Position numbers and translations under genes: made by a program. This document shows, one piece after another, positions 16,982 through 27,361 of a DNA stretch of 64,000 bases. The notes beneath the pieces are model-generated. The model did not search any database. It saw nothing but the letters and a program-made list of their open reading frames with translations, and was not told where the DNA came from. Each line of letters opens with the position of its first letter. The stretch's first letter is position 1. This DNA is from Bacteroidota bacterium (lineage in GTDB: Bacteria; Bacteroidota; Bacteroidia; Bacteroidales; UBA7960), in NCBI GenBank assembly GCA_018335675.1, contig JAGXRQ010000019.1, forward strand, positions 1 through 64,000, written 5' to 3'.

Positions 16982-17878
16982 TTATTTAGGTCTGGATCTT
17001 TCCATAATTTTTTCTGCTTCTTTATTCCCAAGATTATATGATCTTGTGGAATATTCATAGGCAAAGTTTGGCTGCCTAAGATTTGTATATGCCATTGCAA
17101 CATTCAAATAGAGCTTTCCCCATTCTTCATCACTCATTCTGAAATCATATTTTTGGATTAACTCTATAGCTTTCAGATAGTCATTCACTTCTCTACGATA
17201 ATCCTTAACACTATTATATGCAACAGCTCTGCCCAAAAAGCCATCCCAATTTTGATCATCATATCTAATTGCAAGAGAATAATCGTCAATTGCGGAATAG
17301 AAACCAGCACTTTTTTGCGACTGCATTTTAACAAAAGCTCTGTTTATTAGAATTTTGGCAATCTCCTTTTCTACTTCTTTCCTCTCCTGCGAATTTCTGG
17401 GTGTTGTATCAATTGTTCTAATTGCAATATTAACTGCATTGGTATAGTCATTTAATAATGCTTGATAATTTCTGCTTTTCTTTCTTTCTATTTGTTCTTC
17501 GAGTGTTAATCGCACTGAACCCCTATATTTATATGCCTCAATATTTCTATCATTATATTCAATTGCTTCGTTAAGCAATGCAAGTGCTCCTTCAAAATTA
17601 TTCTGTCTGATTTCTCTTTCAGCCTGTCTTGTAAGTTCTGTAGATCTAATTGTATTAATATTTTTCTCATCCTGTTTAACAGCAATTTTATTTAATGTTT
17701 CTCGTCCTCTGTCAAAAACTTCAATGGCTTCTTTTATCTTTCCCGCTTCCATTCTGGCAATTCCTTCAAGCATCAGTTTTTTTACAGTTAAAGTATCTTC
17801 TTGTGCTCTTAGGTTTTCCGATGAAAAAATAAAAGTGGAAATTATTGCAATAAAAAATAATCTGGTCATTTTCTTCAT
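16982..17878 (-). CDS. Exported TPR-repeat protein
   Basis: The chosen start is the ATG at 17878 because the product then begins with a proper signal peptide (MKKMTRLFFIAIISTFIFSS, cleavage probably near LRAQ). The longer frame from 17953 would put 25 polar residues in front. The mature part of about 270 residues carries several TPR-like helical pairs, such as KIKEAIEVFDRGRETL, NFEGALALLNEAIEY, and a late YLNVAMAYTNLRQPNFAYEYSTRSYNLG. It is probably a periplasmic or outer-membrane scaffold. No partner is indicated by the neighbours (phosphohexomutase, anmK). A TATTTTTG element lies about 90 bases upstream. Confidence 0.8.
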   Translation of the reverse strand: MKKMTRLFFIAIISTFIFSSENLRAQEDTLTVKKLMLEGIARMEAGKIKEAIEVFDRGRETLNKIAVKQDEKNINTIRSTELTRQAEREIRQNNFEGALALLNEAIEYNDRNIEAYKYRGSVRLTLEEQIERKKSRNYQALLNDYTNAVNIAIRTIDTTPRNSQERKEVEKEIAKILINRAFVKMQSQKSAGFYSAIDDYSLAIRYDDQNWDGFLGRAVAYNSVKDYRREVNDYLKAIELIQKYDFRMSDEEWGKLYLNVAMAYTNLRQPNFAYEYSTRSYNLGNKEAEKIMERSRPK

Positions 17879-17966
17879 ATTATATTTGTTTGTGTTGCCT
17901 ATTTGTGTAAATACTTTTTGCCTTAAACGGATTATCCTAATTGTTTTAAACAAAATTTTCGAATTA

Positions 17967-17974
17967 CAAAAATA
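17967..17974 (-). promoter_or_regulatory. Promoter -7 element (TATTTTTG, minus strand)
   Basis: CAAAAATA on the plus strand reads TATTTTTG on the minus strand. It would start a transcript about 80 bases before the TPR gene start at 17878. Confidence 0.4.
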
Positions 17975-18073
17975 ATGAAATTTGGAAATTTTGTTGTTAT
18001 ATAATTGTTATTTCAACTAAGAATTTTTGGATTATTCAAAAGAAATTATGAAACAATAACATTAACAACCCAC

Positions 18074-19189
18074 TTAAATTGTCTTCCCTATATATATACT
18101 TCCGCCAATGCTATTTGCTGAACTTCCGGTAACTGATGACAGGCTATTTTCTATTTGCAATATTCTTAGTAGTCCCATAAATGCAAATATCATAGCTTCT
18201 TTATATTCTATAATTTTCTTAGAAGGAATAGTAATAGTCTTGCTTATATGCTTTTTTAGGAGCTTTATTAAATATTTGTTATAAGCACCACCTCCGGATA
18301 TTAAAATTTTATTTCCCTCTTCTCTTTCAACTATGTCTTGAATTTGCATTACTATATGATGATAGAATGTGTTGAGAGTATTTTCAATCGATAAGTTGAA
18401 TTCTTTAAATATTGGATAGATATTTTCATTTACCCACTCTTCTCCAAGGCTTTTTGGTCCCGGAATTTTGTAATGTTTTATTTCGTTAAGTTTATTCAAC
18501 ATCTGCATATTAGGTTTCCCTTTTGATGCAATATATCCATCAGGGTCGCAGCTCAAAAACTCTGAGTTATTGCTTACGCAGAAAAAATCCTTTACAGGAA
18601 TCTTAGCATCTAAAATAACTTTATTTATAACAAAGTTTGCCGGACAGATGTCGAAAGCTACCGGTATATTATTTTTCTTGAATGATATATTTGCAAAACC
18701 ACCCAAATTGATGCAAAAATCATATTCTCCAAAAAGCAGTGTATCTCCAATTGGAACTAATGGTGCTCCTTGTCCCCCCATTGCAACATCTAATGACCTG
18801 AAGTCTGCTATAACAGTCTTTTTTGTTTCTGCTGCAATTGATGCTGCATTGCCAATTTGAAATGTCATCTGCTTTTCGGGTTGGTGAAATACAGTATGAC
18901 CATGACTAGCAATAAACTCAGGTTCAAAATTTTTATGTGCCGATAAGTATTTATTAACCTGTGTGCCTAAATATCTTCCGTACTCATTATGCAATAATAT
19001 CAAATCTCTGCCTGATAAAAGTGGTGCAAGGCGTAGTTTATTTTCCCATTCTTCAGTATATGGATAGGTTTCAGCGTTTAATATTTCATACTCCCAGTTT
19101 CCATCATTCAATTGAAACTTGCAATATGCAATGTCTAGCCCATCTAGTGATGTTCCTGACATAAGCCCTATACCTTTATGGATGTCCAT
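18074..19189 (-). CDS. anmK: Anhydro-N-acetylmuramic acid kinase
   Basis: AnmK phosphorylates and hydrolyses 1,6-anhydro-MurNAc to MurNAc-6-phosphate in peptidoglycan recycling. The 371-residue product has the ATP-binding start GLMSGTSLDGLDIAYC near residue 8, SHGHTVFHQP near 95 and INLGGFANIS near 162. The late ISGGGAYNKYL nucleotide motif is also present. Length and motifs are normal. It lies 7 bases after murF on the same strand, so murF-anmK are probably cotranscribed, which joins synthesis and recycling of the cell wall. Confidence 0.96.
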   Translation of the reverse strand: MDIHKGIGLMSGTSLDGLDIAYCKFQLNDGNWEYEILNAETYPYTEEWENKLRLAPLLSGRDLILLHNEYGRYLGTQVNKYLSAHKNFEPEFIASHGHTVFHQPEKQMTFQIGNAASIAAETKKTVIADFRSLDVAMGGQGAPLVPIGDTLLFGEYDFCINLGGFANISFKKNNIPVAFDICPANFVINKVILDAKIPVKDFFCVSNNSEFLSCDPDGYIASKGKPNMQMLNKLNEIKHYKIPGPKSLGEEWVNENIYPIFKEFNLSIENTLNTFYHHIVMQIQDIVEREEGNKILISGGGAYNKYLIKLLKKHISKTITIPSKKIIEYKEAMIFAFMGLLRILQIENSLSSVTGSSANSIGGSIYIGKTI

Positions 19190-19196
19190 ATTTCAG

Positions 19197-20525
19197 TTAT
19201 AATGAAGTTAATAATACTTCAAGTTTTATTCCACGTGAACCTTTAATTAAAACGGTCGATTTGTTTATTTCGTTTTGGGCAATCCATTTATTAGCTGCAT
19301 TTACTTCCTCAAAATAATGATAAGTTTGATATTTGTTCTGCAGGGAATGAAAGACTTTTCCTATTAATAAAACCTGTTGAAACTTATGTTTGTCAATCCA
19401 TCTTAAAATGTTCTCATGCTCTTGTTCTGCATAATCACCCATTTCCAGCATATCACCAAGGATAAGCACTTTTGGGTCAGCTCCAAATGTTAAAAAGCTT
19501 TCCAAAGATGCCAGCATACTAGTGGGGTTTGCATTATAAGCATCCATGAAAATAAGGTTATTACCATTATTAATAATCTGAGAGCGGCTATTATCAGGTG
19601 TGTATTCTTCGATAGCCTTATTAATATCTTTTTCTGAAACTCCAAAATAAAGCCCAACGGAAATAGCAGACAAAATATTCTCAAAATTATAAATGCCCGT
19701 AAGATGTGATTCCACTATTGAATCAACATTTCTTTTGCAAGCACCGAATATTGAGTTAGTAAAATATTCTACTTTTAAAAATTCTTTTGAATTTATTAAA
19801 GTTCCTTGAAGCTCATTATTTGAACCTTCTCCATATTTAATAATGCGGTTGTATGCTAAAGAAATGTTTTTTAGAATTTCATTTTCACCTCTTTGAAAAA
19901 TTACTCCACTATTTTTTATCAGATGACGATATAACGCTCCCTTAGTTTCAATAATAGTTTCAATGTTTTTAAATCCTTCTAGGTGTGCTTTACCAATATT
20001 GGTGATAATTCCATGCGTAGGGTTAACAATTTCGGAAAGCATTGCTATTTCGCCCGGTTGGTTTGCTCCAATTTCAATAATAGCAATTTCATGAGAATTC
20101 TTTAATTCGAGAATAGTTAATGGTGCTCCGATATGATTATTTAAGTTTCCTTTTGTTGATAAAACGTTGAATTTTTTTGAAAGGACTTTTGTAATGAGCT
20201 CTTTAGTTGTAGTTTTTCCGTTGGAGCCTGTAATAGCTAGTACAGGGATTTCAAATTGATTTCTATATTTTTTTGCTAACTCTTGTAAGAACAACAAACA
20301 ATTATCAACCTTTATTATTTTCGGGTGCTTATCTTTAATGTCTTCATCTATTATAGCATATTCACAGCCTGATTCAATAGCATTCAAAGCAAAATTATTC
20401 CCATTAAACAGATCTCCTTTAAGTGCTATAAATATATTTCCTTTCGTTGCTTTTCTACTATCAGTGCAAATTTTATAACCTTTTTTTATCAGATTTATTA
20501 TCAGGTCAAGATTTTTATTCATCAA
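19197..20525 (-). CDS. murF: UDP-N-acetylmuramoyl-tripeptide--D-alanyl-D-alanine ligase
   Basis: MurF adds D-Ala-D-Ala to the UDP-MurNAc tripeptide in the last cytoplasmic step of peptidoglycan precursor synthesis. The 442-residue protein has the Mur ligase P-loop ITGSNGKTTTKEL near residue 100. The IEIGANQPGEI block, NPTSMLASL and LGDMLEMGDYAEQEHE follow. The N-terminal UDP-binding part (ICTDSRKATKGNIFIAL) is intact. There are two possible starts, consecutive ATG codons at 20525 and 20522. It lies downstream of gldJ, a pairing also known from flavobacterial genomes, but a terminator separates them here. Confidence 0.96.
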   Translation of the reverse strand: MMNKNLDLIINLIKKGYKICTDSRKATKGNIFIALKGDLFNGNNFALNAIESGCEYAIIDEDIKDKHPKIIKVDNCLLFLQELAKKYRNQFEIPVLAITGSNGKTTTKELITKVLSKKFNVLSTKGNLNNHIGAPLTILELKNSHEIAIIEIGANQPGEIAMLSEIVNPTHGIITNIGKAHLEGFKNIETIIETKGALYRHLIKNSGVIFQRGENEILKNISLAYNRIIKYGEGSNNELQGTLINSKEFLKVEYFTNSIFGACKRNVDSIVESHLTGIYNFENILSAISVGLYFGVSEKDINKAIEEYTPDNSRSQIINNGNNLIFMDAYNANPTSMLASLESFLTFGADPKVLILGDMLEMGDYAEQEHENILRWIDKHKFQQVLLIGKVFHSLQNKYQTYHYFEEVNAANKWIAQNEINKSTVLIKGSRGIKLEVLLTSL

Positions 20526-20596
20526 TAGGTGTTATAAATGGTTAGTAGTAATAACATTTATTTGCATTAATGACTTTTGATATTTTTAGCGGTAAA

Positions 20597-20630
20597 AAAA
20601 CCCATTTGCAGAAGCAAATGGGTTTTAAAA
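20597..20630 (-). terminator. Rho-independent terminator after gldJ
   Basis: AAAACCCATTTGC at 20597-20609 pairs perfectly with GCAAATGGGTTTT at 20614-20626, around the loop AGAA. On the minus strand a T-rich run follows the stem, so it ends the gldJ transcript. The A/T flanks make it potentially bidirectional. Confidence 0.92.
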
Positions 20631-20648
20631 ACCTTTGTATAATAAGTA

Positions 20649-22121
20649 TTAATATCCTCCTACAGCACTTCCAACTCTGTTCATAGCGCAGCGGAATCCA
20701 ATATCGTTTGTAGATTCATTCTCGTCAAGGAATCTTCTAGTTCCAGGAACAATCCAGTATGCACGATCTTTCCAGCTACCACCTTTGTAAACGCGTGATT
20801 GGTCGTTTATTAAAGTAGTGATGCCATGTTCGTACATGATTTTTCCAGGCTCATTTGCTTTATCTTCTTGATCGAAGAAGATACTTGATGCATGGTCTCC
20901 ATCTCTGTAGCTAATATTGTCGGCATAACGATAGTTGCGGCGAGTAAGATTTTCCTCAAGAGTAACATCTCTCCATATCAAGCGGCCAAGGCTGTCTTTT
21001 GGAACAATCTGATTTTCTTCGTCTTTAAGAAGGGTTTGGAAAACATTACCTCTAAAAGGTCTGAAGTCAGAAAGATCTTCTGCAGATATTGGTCTGTAAA
21101 CATCTTTTACCCATTCACTAACGTTTCCTGCCATGTTGTATAAGCCATAGTCGTTTGGCCAGTATGCATAAACAGGTGCAGTAACGTCAGCTGCATCATT
21201 TAGATTTCCTGATACACCCATCATATCACCACGACCACGCTGAATGTTAGCCATAAAATTACCCATTGATTTTGGTTGAGAGCTGCGAACATTATGCCCG
21301 TCCCATGGGTACATCCTTCTTTCAACGATTCTTTCATAAACAGTGTTTCCGATTAGACCAAGTGCTGCGAATTCCCATTCTGCTTCTGTAGGCAAACGGT
21401 ATGCAGGAAGTAATAATCCATCCTCGCGACGAACTCTTCTTTCTCCAGTACCTCTTGGGTCTAGGTCGCGAAGATTTTGTATAATCATTCCTTCATATTG
21501 TCCAACAATATAGGCTTCAGTATTAAAATTTCTTTCATTTACCTGATCAGGATCCCAATCAAGAATTCCTTCACGGATAAGAATATATTCATTAACCCTG
21601 TCAGTTCTCCAAGCAGCGTATTCTCTAGCTTGACGCCAGCTGATTCCAACTACAGGATGTTCCCTGTAAGCAGGGTGCCTTAAATAGTCATATATATAAG
21701 GCTCATTATAGGCCAGCCTGTCTCTCCAAACAAGAGTGTCCGGAAGAGCATTTATATATACCTCAGGGTATGTAGCTCCGAATACACGGCTAATCCAATA
21801 TAAATATTCACAATAGTCTAGGTTTCTAACCTCAGTTTCATCCATATAGAATGATGCAACAGTAACGCGGCGAGGAATATTGTTCCAATCGAACAATACG
21901 TCTTGCTCGGTACGTCCCATAACAAATGTACCACCTTCTATAAAGACTAAACCGGGGCCTGTTTCCTGGCCTTGGTATGCTCTTACTTCAAAACCTCCTG
22001 TACGGGAGTCGTTATAGAACCACCCTGTTGCAGGTGAGGATTCTTGTTTGCACGATGAAAATAGAGACATTGCAAAAATAAATGCAAAAATTAACATCAA
22101 GTTTTTGGAATTCCTTGTCAT
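20649..22121 (-). CDS. gldJ: Gliding motility/T9SS lipoprotein GldJ (FGE-sulfatase fold)
   Basis: The 490-residue product is a lipoprotein with a lipobox ending at Cys24 (AMSLFSSC). It has a formylglycine-generating-enzyme-like domain marked by FIEGGTFVMG, SFYMDETEVRNLDYCEYLYW, YRLPTEAEWEFAALG, NMAGNVSEWVKDVY and YKGGSWKDRAYW. In Bacteroidota with T9SS, GldJ and GldK share this fold without the sulfatase-activating role and take part in the secretion and gliding machinery. Assignment to GldJ rather than GldK rests on the length, the insertions and the location next to a porP/sprF gene, porU, porV and murF. A TATTTTTG element at 22147-22154 inside the end of the upstream gene may give it its own promoter. 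Confidence 0.87.
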   Translation of the reverse strand: MTRNSKNLMLIFAFIFAMSLFSSCKQESSPATGWFYNDSRTGGFEVRAYQGQETGPGLVFIEGGTFVMGRTEQDVLFDWNNIPRRVTVASFYMDETEVRNLDYCEYLYWISRVFGATYPEVYINALPDTLVWRDRLAYNEPYIYDYLRHPAYREHPVVGISWRQAREYAAWRTDRVNEYILIREGILDWDPDQVNERNFNTEAYIVGQYEGMIIQNLRDLDPRGTGERRVRREDGLLLPAYRLPTEAEWEFAALGLIGNTVYERIVERRMYPWDGHNVRSSQPKSMGNFMANIQRGRGDMMGVSGNLNDAADVTAPVYAYWPNDYGLYNMAGNVSEWVKDVYRPISAEDLSDFRPFRGNVFQTLLKDEENQIVPKDSLGRLIWRDVTLEENLTRRNYRYADNISYRDGDHASSIFFDQEDKANEPGKIMYEHGITTLINDQSRVYKGGSWKDRAYWIVPGTRRFLDENESTNDIGFRCAMNRVGSAVGGY

Positions 22122-22155
22122 AATAGTGCTTTTTTAATGAATTTCACAAAAATAA

Positions 22156-23118
22156 CTAAAAAGTTGGACAATTTAGTATACGATATTTCGATTTTTTTCT
22201 TTTACAATCAAATTTCAGTGAAACACTGAGTTCGTGGACTCCCGTAGTAATTCCGTAAAGTCCTGATAATGAATAATCATAGCTGTATCCAATGCGGTAA
22301 AACCCATTGTTAACACCTAATAAAAAAATTGCATAATAATTATTTTTTAGATCATATCTAAGCCATCCTCCGACGGTCATGATCCAATAATCTACATATA
22401 ATCCGGCATTAATTCTCTGAAATAAAGCTTGATTTTGGTAAATAACATTTGGGGAAATTCTCAAATCTTCATTATTCCCTTTGCCATAAAAGAAGTTATA
22501 GCCCAAATGAGCTGTATATTTAATTGGTAGCCTGTCAGGCGTATAAAACCCCATATCAGGCCTTGATAAGTGATATGCTGAAATACCGCCATACAAATTT
22601 TCTGAATATAGCAATATGCCTGCAGCAAAATCAGCACTGTGCTTCATGTCTGTCGGGGGTGGTGTTTCTCCTGTTGGCATGTAACCGCTGCTAAATGGGT
22701 TGTACTGATCTGCAAAAATATAATTATCCCAATTTAACTCTTTTCTATAGTATGCAGCTTTAACTCCAAAACTTGCCGAATATTTATCTGATAAGTTCAG
22801 GTGATATGCATAAACACCGCCGATAGAATATGTTGCCAACATTCCGGATTGCCTGTCTGCAAATGCTAATATTCCCAAACCACCTGATAAAGTAGGAGAA
22901 TCACTATCATAAGAAACACTGTATGTTGAATATGTTCCAAAAGTTGGCCAAGGGTGATTCCTGTAGTTAATACTTAGCTTTTTACATTGTGTGCCGGCAA
23001 AAGCGGGATTCAGATATAGTGGATTGGCATAGAATTGAGAAAAAATAGCATCTTGTGCGATGCCGATAATTGGCATACAACAGACAATCAATATTGTTAT
23101 GATGGTTTTTCTTTTCAA
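22156..23118 (-). CDS. PorP/SprF-family T9SS outer membrane protein
   Basis: The 320-residue protein has a signal peptide (IITILIVCCMPIIGIAQD) followed directly by AIFSQFYANPLYLNPAFAG. This is the diagnostic N-terminus of the PorP/SprF family. The remainder is a predicted beta-barrel with repeated aromatic strands (YAYHLNLSDKYSASFGVKAAYY, GLYGITTGVHELSVSLKFDCK). Family members bind PorE/PorK-type components or guide particular T9SS substrates such as adhesins. Paralogues are usually numerous, so PorP itself versus an SprF-like partner cannot be settled here. It lies upstream of gldJ and diverges from porU. A motif shared with the PagL-like gene lies 91 bases upstream. Confidence 0.88.
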   Translation of the reverse strand: MKRKTIITILIVCCMPIIGIAQDAIFSQFYANPLYLNPAFAGTQCKKLSINYRNHPWPTFGTYSTYSVSYDSDSPTLSGGLGILAFADRQSGMLATYSIGGVYAYHLNLSDKYSASFGVKAAYYRKELNWDNYIFADQYNPFSSGYMPTGETPPPTDMKHSADFAAGILLYSENLYGGISAYHLSRPDMGFYTPDRLPIKYTAHLGYNFFYGKGNNEDLRISPNVIYQNQALFQRINAGLYVDYWIMTVGGWLRYDLKNNYYAIFLLGVNNGFYRIGYSYDYSLSGLYGITTGVHELSVSLKFDCKRKKSKYRILNCPTF

Positions 23119-23451
23119 TTTCTCAATATTTATGCACTAAATGATTAAACGTTAAAGAGATAGTACAAGTTTCAAAAAAGATTTTTATATTTTCAAGTTT
23201 GATTTATTCCAGATGCGAAAATATACTTTTTTATTAATACGATTTATAAGTTTGTAAAGTATATTAATGTCAAAAATAAATTGCGTTTTTTTCCGTTGGT
23301 AAAAATATCATGTTTTTTAATATTGTCAAAATTATTTTAATTATATGATTGTGTTGTTTGTCAAGGTTTTAAGTGATTTCTTGAAAAACAATTTTACTTT
23401 TTATTTGTTATTTTATTAAAGTTGTTGACTTTTATAGTGAAAAATAAATCT
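23119..23451. other. Divergent promoter region between porP/sprF-like gene and porU
   Basis: This AT-rich stretch holds a TAAGTTTG (TAnnTTTG) at 23247-23254 on the plus strand and a TATTTTTG at 23271-23278 on the minus strand. Both are far from the starts. CCAGATGCGAAA lies at 23209-23220 and is also found before the PagL-like gene. No small gene was seen. Confidence 0.5.
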
Positions 23452-26400
23452 ATGTACATCTTGTCAAAGTTAAAAATAATACTTGTTTTTGTGTTTTTAT
23501 GTGCCTTATATAATAATATACAGGGCGCAAGTTTTTCTGTTACTGATACTGTCAAAGTGGATATAACCTGGGAAGGCGTAAAAGATTACATTATAGATAA
23601 AGAAAATAAATTACAGTATCTCTCATTTCAAGGTTCTAAATATATTGGCGAACCCTCAGGAGTAGAAGTTTTTAATCATAGATTTACCTTAGATGTTCCT
23701 CATTTCTATCCGGAAATATATTTGTCAGAAATAATTACAGAGCCTGCAACAATTGATGAAAGTTTGTTTCTCGAAAATCTGGGGTATTTACATGAAGAAT
23801 TTCAAGAAATCTTTAAAAATGAAGGTTCAGGAAATCAATTTTTTCTTGATTATTTTGTTGTTCCTGTGAGGTATAATTCCGAAATGGGCATTTATGAAAA
23901 GCTCCAAAGCTTTAGCTTGATATATAATTATATATATAATCCAAAACATACTTACGGAGGTATTCATGAATATGCCGATAATTCAGTATTAGCTTCAGGG
24001 AGTTGGTACAAACTGTGTGTTAATGAAACAGGAATATACAAGATTAGTTATAATGATTTGATAGCATTGGGTGTAAATCCGGCTCAAATTCAGAAATCAT
24101 CTATTGCGCTTTATGGTAATAGAGGTGGGATGTTGCCTGAGCCAAATGATGTGCCCAGACCTGATGATTTAATTGAAAATGCAATTTTTGTAAGTGGAAG
24201 CTCAGGGGGGGTTGGCCAAAATGATTATATATTGTTTTATGGGCAAAGTCCTCATAGTTGGGAGTTTGATAATTCAAGCAAGTTATTCAATCATAAAGTT
24301 CATCTGTATGCTGATGAATCTTGTTATTTCCTGACAACATCTGCAACAAACGGTAAGCGCATACAGAGTCGACAGTCGGCAACTGAAGCAGCAACTCATC
24401 AGGTTGCAAAATTTCAGGATTATGCCTTTCATGAAAATGATATGTATAACCTTATTGAAAGTGGCAGAGAATGGTATGGTGAAATATTTGATATTACTCT
24501 TTCAAGAACATTTGATTTTAATTTTCCCAATATAGATAATGCATCCAAAGTAAGCATTGTTTTGGATGCGGCTGCAAGATCTACATCAGCTAGTAGTTTT
24601 GTAGTAAAGTCGGGAAGTAACCAGAAAATTATAAATATAAGTTCGATAGACCCTGCAGCCGTGACATCTTATTATGCAAGACCAGGAAGGGGTGTCCTCG
24701 ACTTTTTTCCGCAATCTGGAAATAATATATCAGTAGAAGTTATTTATAATAAAACGGCTACAGGTGGAAGAGGATGGTTAAATTACATTGCTGTTAATGC
24801 TACACGTAATTTGCAATTTTCTGGTTCTCAGATGGGTTTCCGAAATGTTATGAATATAGGAAGCGGCAACATTTCTAATTATGCAATGGGGAATGCTAAT
24901 AATCAAATTATTATTTGGGATGTGACAGATCCTTATAATATTGTTAGTCAAAGTTATCAATTGTCAGGTAGTCAGGCGGCTTTTCGGGTCGAGACAAGTA
25001 TTTTAAGAGAGTTTTATGCATTTAATGGAACATCATTTAAAACAGCTAATTTAAAGGGAGCTATCCAAAATCAAAACTTGCACGCAATTGCCGGTGTGGA
25101 TCTAATTATAATTTGTCCTGATGTTTTTTTGTCTGAAGCTACCAGACTGGCAAATTACAGACTTGAGAATGATGGGCTTACCTCTATAATAGTGACACCT
25201 GAGCAAGTTTATAATGAATTTTCATCAGGTGTTCGAGATATTGCTGCAATAAGGAATTTTTTAAAAATGTTTTACGACAGAGCTGATGGTTCTGATAATT
25301 ATCCTAAATATTTGTTGCTATTCGGAAACGGCACTTATGACAATAGAGATATATTAGGTTACGGGGGTAATCTAATTCCAACGTTTCAAACATTGGAATC
25401 ATTACATCATGGTGAATCATGGATGACAGATGATTTTTTTGGGTTGTTAGATGACATTGAAGGAGATGGCGCAACCGGAATGCTGGATATTGGTATTGGG
25501 CGATTCCCTGTTAGAAGTTTAGAGCAAGCCAAAAACACAGTTGATAAAGTGATTAGGTATGATAATAGAGTTGAAGGATGGGATCCGGGTAGTGACGATT
25601 TATACTGGCTTAGTAAAATTTCTAATTACTCCGACTGGAGAAATATGATAACATTGATAGCCGACGATCAAGATGTGAATATTCACTTTAATCAGGCTGA
25701 AGCTATATATCAAACACTTCACACTCAGTATCCTGTTTATAATATTGAGAAAATTTATCTTGATGCTTATGAACAAACTAACTTGGCCGGAGGATCAAGA
25801 TATCCTGAGGTAAATAAAGCTATTAATAATAGAGTAAATCAAGGAGCTTTGCTTGTAAATTATATCGGACACGGTGGTAGGCTTGGACTAGCCCACGAGA
25901 GGATAGTTACTTTTGATGATATCAATACTTGGAATAATTTTTACAATATGCCTGTCTTCTTAACAGCCACGTGTGAATTCAGTGCTTTTGATATTGCCTC
26001 GCCTGAAGATCTTTCAGCTGGAGTAAGAATTTTTCTTAAAAAAGATGGCGGAGCAGCAGCCTTGTTTACTACTACAAGATTAGCTTGGTCAAGTGCTAAC
26101 TTTTCTCTTAATGAAAGGTTTATTGATAATGCCTTTAAACCGATGAGTAATGGAAAAATGCCTAGACTTGGTGATTTGCTTAGATTGTCAAAGACTTCCG
26201 CTGATAAAGTTAAGAATTTTGTATTGCTTGGCGACCCATCAATGCAAATGGCCTACCCTAGGTATAATGTAGTAACAGAAATAGTCCCGGATACAATTAA
26301 GGCATTCCAATTGGTTGAAATATCAGGGTATATTACCGACCAAAACGGTAATATTGCAGATACTTATAATGGTGTAGTTTTTCCTAAAGTGTATGACAAG

Positions 26401-27315
26401 AAAAAGAGATACACAACCCTCGCAAATGATGCCGGAAGCACGGCAAGTAATTTTGATATGCAAAATTCTGTTATCTATAAAGGAAAAGCCAGCGTTGTAA
26501 ATGGTAGGTTCACATTTTCTTTTGTGGTTCCTCAAGATATCAATTATTCCTACGGCGCAGGAAAACTAAGTTATTATGCTGACGATGGAAGTATTGACGC
26601 AAAAGGATTTAGTAAGGATTTTATCATTGGAGGAACATCTGATAATTATAATGCTGATAATATTGGACCAAAAATCAGATTATTTATGAATGATACAACT
26701 TTTGTGTCAGGCGATATTACTGATGAGAATCCTATTTTGATTGGCTTTCTTTATGATGAAAGCGGCATTAACGTTACCGGAAATCTCGGGCATGATCTTA
26801 TCGCATTTCTTAATAATGACAGAGCCAATACTTTTGTTCTGAATCAGTTTTATGAAGCTGATTTAGATACATATAAAAGTGGTAAGCTAGCATATCCGTT
26901 TTTTAATATTTCTGAAGGAAGTCACACTCTTACATTGAGAGCTTGGGATGTTTTTAATAACTTTTCTGAAGAGTCGATTGATTTTGTTGTAAGTAGCTCG
27001 GCGGTGCTTGCACTTTATGATATTTTGAATTATCCAAACCCTTTCAATATTAAAACAAACTTTGTTTTTAAACATAATATTCCTGCTGAGGAAATGGAGG
27101 TTAGTATTGATATTTATAATATCAACGGACAAATCGTAAAGAATCTGAACACAGAAATTGAATCAATAGGATATCAATCGCCGCCTATAGAATGGGATGG
27201 AAAAGACAATTATGGGAAGCTAATTGGTTCAGGAATTTATGTTTACAGAATAGTTGTAAAAACTATTGATGGAAGAAGGGTTTCGGGATCAAGTAGATTG
27301 GTGATAATAAGATAG
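23452..27315 (+). CDS. porU: Type IX secretion system sortase PorU
   Basis: PorU is the surface C25-family cysteine protease that removes the C-terminal signal of T9SS cargo and transfers the cargo to anionic LPS. The start is taken at the ATG 23452, since the longer frame begins at TTG 23422. The 1287-residue product then opens with a signal peptide (KIILVFVFLCALYNNIQGA). The catalytic pair is visible: His about 807 in VNYIGHGGRLG and Cys about 841 in FLTATCEFSAFD. The C-terminal 90 residues (NYPNPF, IYNINGQIVKN, GSGIYVYRIVVK) form a type A T9SS C-terminal domain, as in known PorU proteins. Length and order with porV are typical. Confidence 0.96.
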   Translation: MYILSKLKIILVFVFLCALYNNIQGASFSVTDTVKVDITWEGVKDYIIDKENKLQYLSFQGSKYIGEPSGVEVFNHRFTLDVPHFYPEIYLSEIITEPATIDESLFLENLGYLHEEFQEIFKNEGSGNQFFLDYFVVPVRYNSEMGIYEKLQSFSLIYNYIYNPKHTYGGIHEYADNSVLASGSWYKLCVNETGIYKISYNDLIALGVNPAQIQKSSIALYGNRGGMLPEPNDVPRPDDLIENAIFVSGSSGGVGQNDYILFYGQSPHSWEFDNSSKLFNHKVHLYADESCYFLTTSATNGKRIQSRQSATEAATHQVAKFQDYAFHENDMYNLIESGREWYGEIFDITLSRTFDFNFPNIDNASKVSIVLDAAARSTSASSFVVKSGSNQKIINISSIDPAAVTSYYARPGRGVLDFFPQSGNNISVEVIYNKTATGGRGWLNYIAVNATRNLQFSGSQMGFRNVMNIGSGNISNYAMGNANNQIIIWDVTDPYNIVSQSYQLSGSQAAFRVETSILREFYAFNGTSFKTANLKGAIQNQNLHAIAGVDLIIICPDVFLSEATRLANYRLENDGLTSIIVTPEQVYNEFSSGVRDIAAIRNFLKMFYDRADGSDNYPKYLLLFGNGTYDNRDILGYGGNLIPTFQTLESLHHGESWMTDDFFGLLDDIEGDGATGMLDIGIGRFPVRSLEQAKNTVDKVIRYDNRVEGWDPGSDDLYWLSKISNYSDWRNMITLIADDQDVNIHFNQAEAIYQTLHTQYPVYNIEKIYLDAYEQTNLAGGSRYPEVNKAINNRVNQGALLVNYIGHGGRLGLAHERIVTFDDINTWNNFYNMPVFLTATCEFSAFDIASPEDLSAGVRIFLKKDGGAAALFTTTRLAWSSANFSLNERFIDNAFKPMSNGKMPRLGDLLRLSKTSADKVKNFVLLGDPSMQMAYPRYNVVTEIVPDTIKAFQLVEISGYITDQNGNIADTYNGVVFPKVYDKKKRYTTLANDAGSTASNFDMQNSVIYKGKASVVNGRFTFSFVVPQDINYSYGAGKLSYYADDGSIDAKGFSKDFIIGGTSDNYNADNIGPKIRLFMNDTTFVSGDITDENPILIGFLYDESGINVTGNLGHDLIAFLNNDRANTFVLNQFYEADLDTYKSGKLAYPFFNISEGSHTLTLRAWDVFNNFSEESIDFVVSSSAVLALYDILNYPNPFNIKTNFVFKHNIPAEEMEVSIDIYNINGQIVKNLNTEIESIGYQSPPIEWDGKDNYGKLIGSGIYVYRIVVKTIDGRRVSGSSRLVIIR

Positions 27316-27361
27316 ATGATTGTAAATTTATTTTTTAGCAATAACCTAGTTTTTTTATCGT

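Noticed and set aside
17879-17953. Longer start for the TPR protein
   Set aside because: It would place 25 polar residues before an obvious signal peptide.
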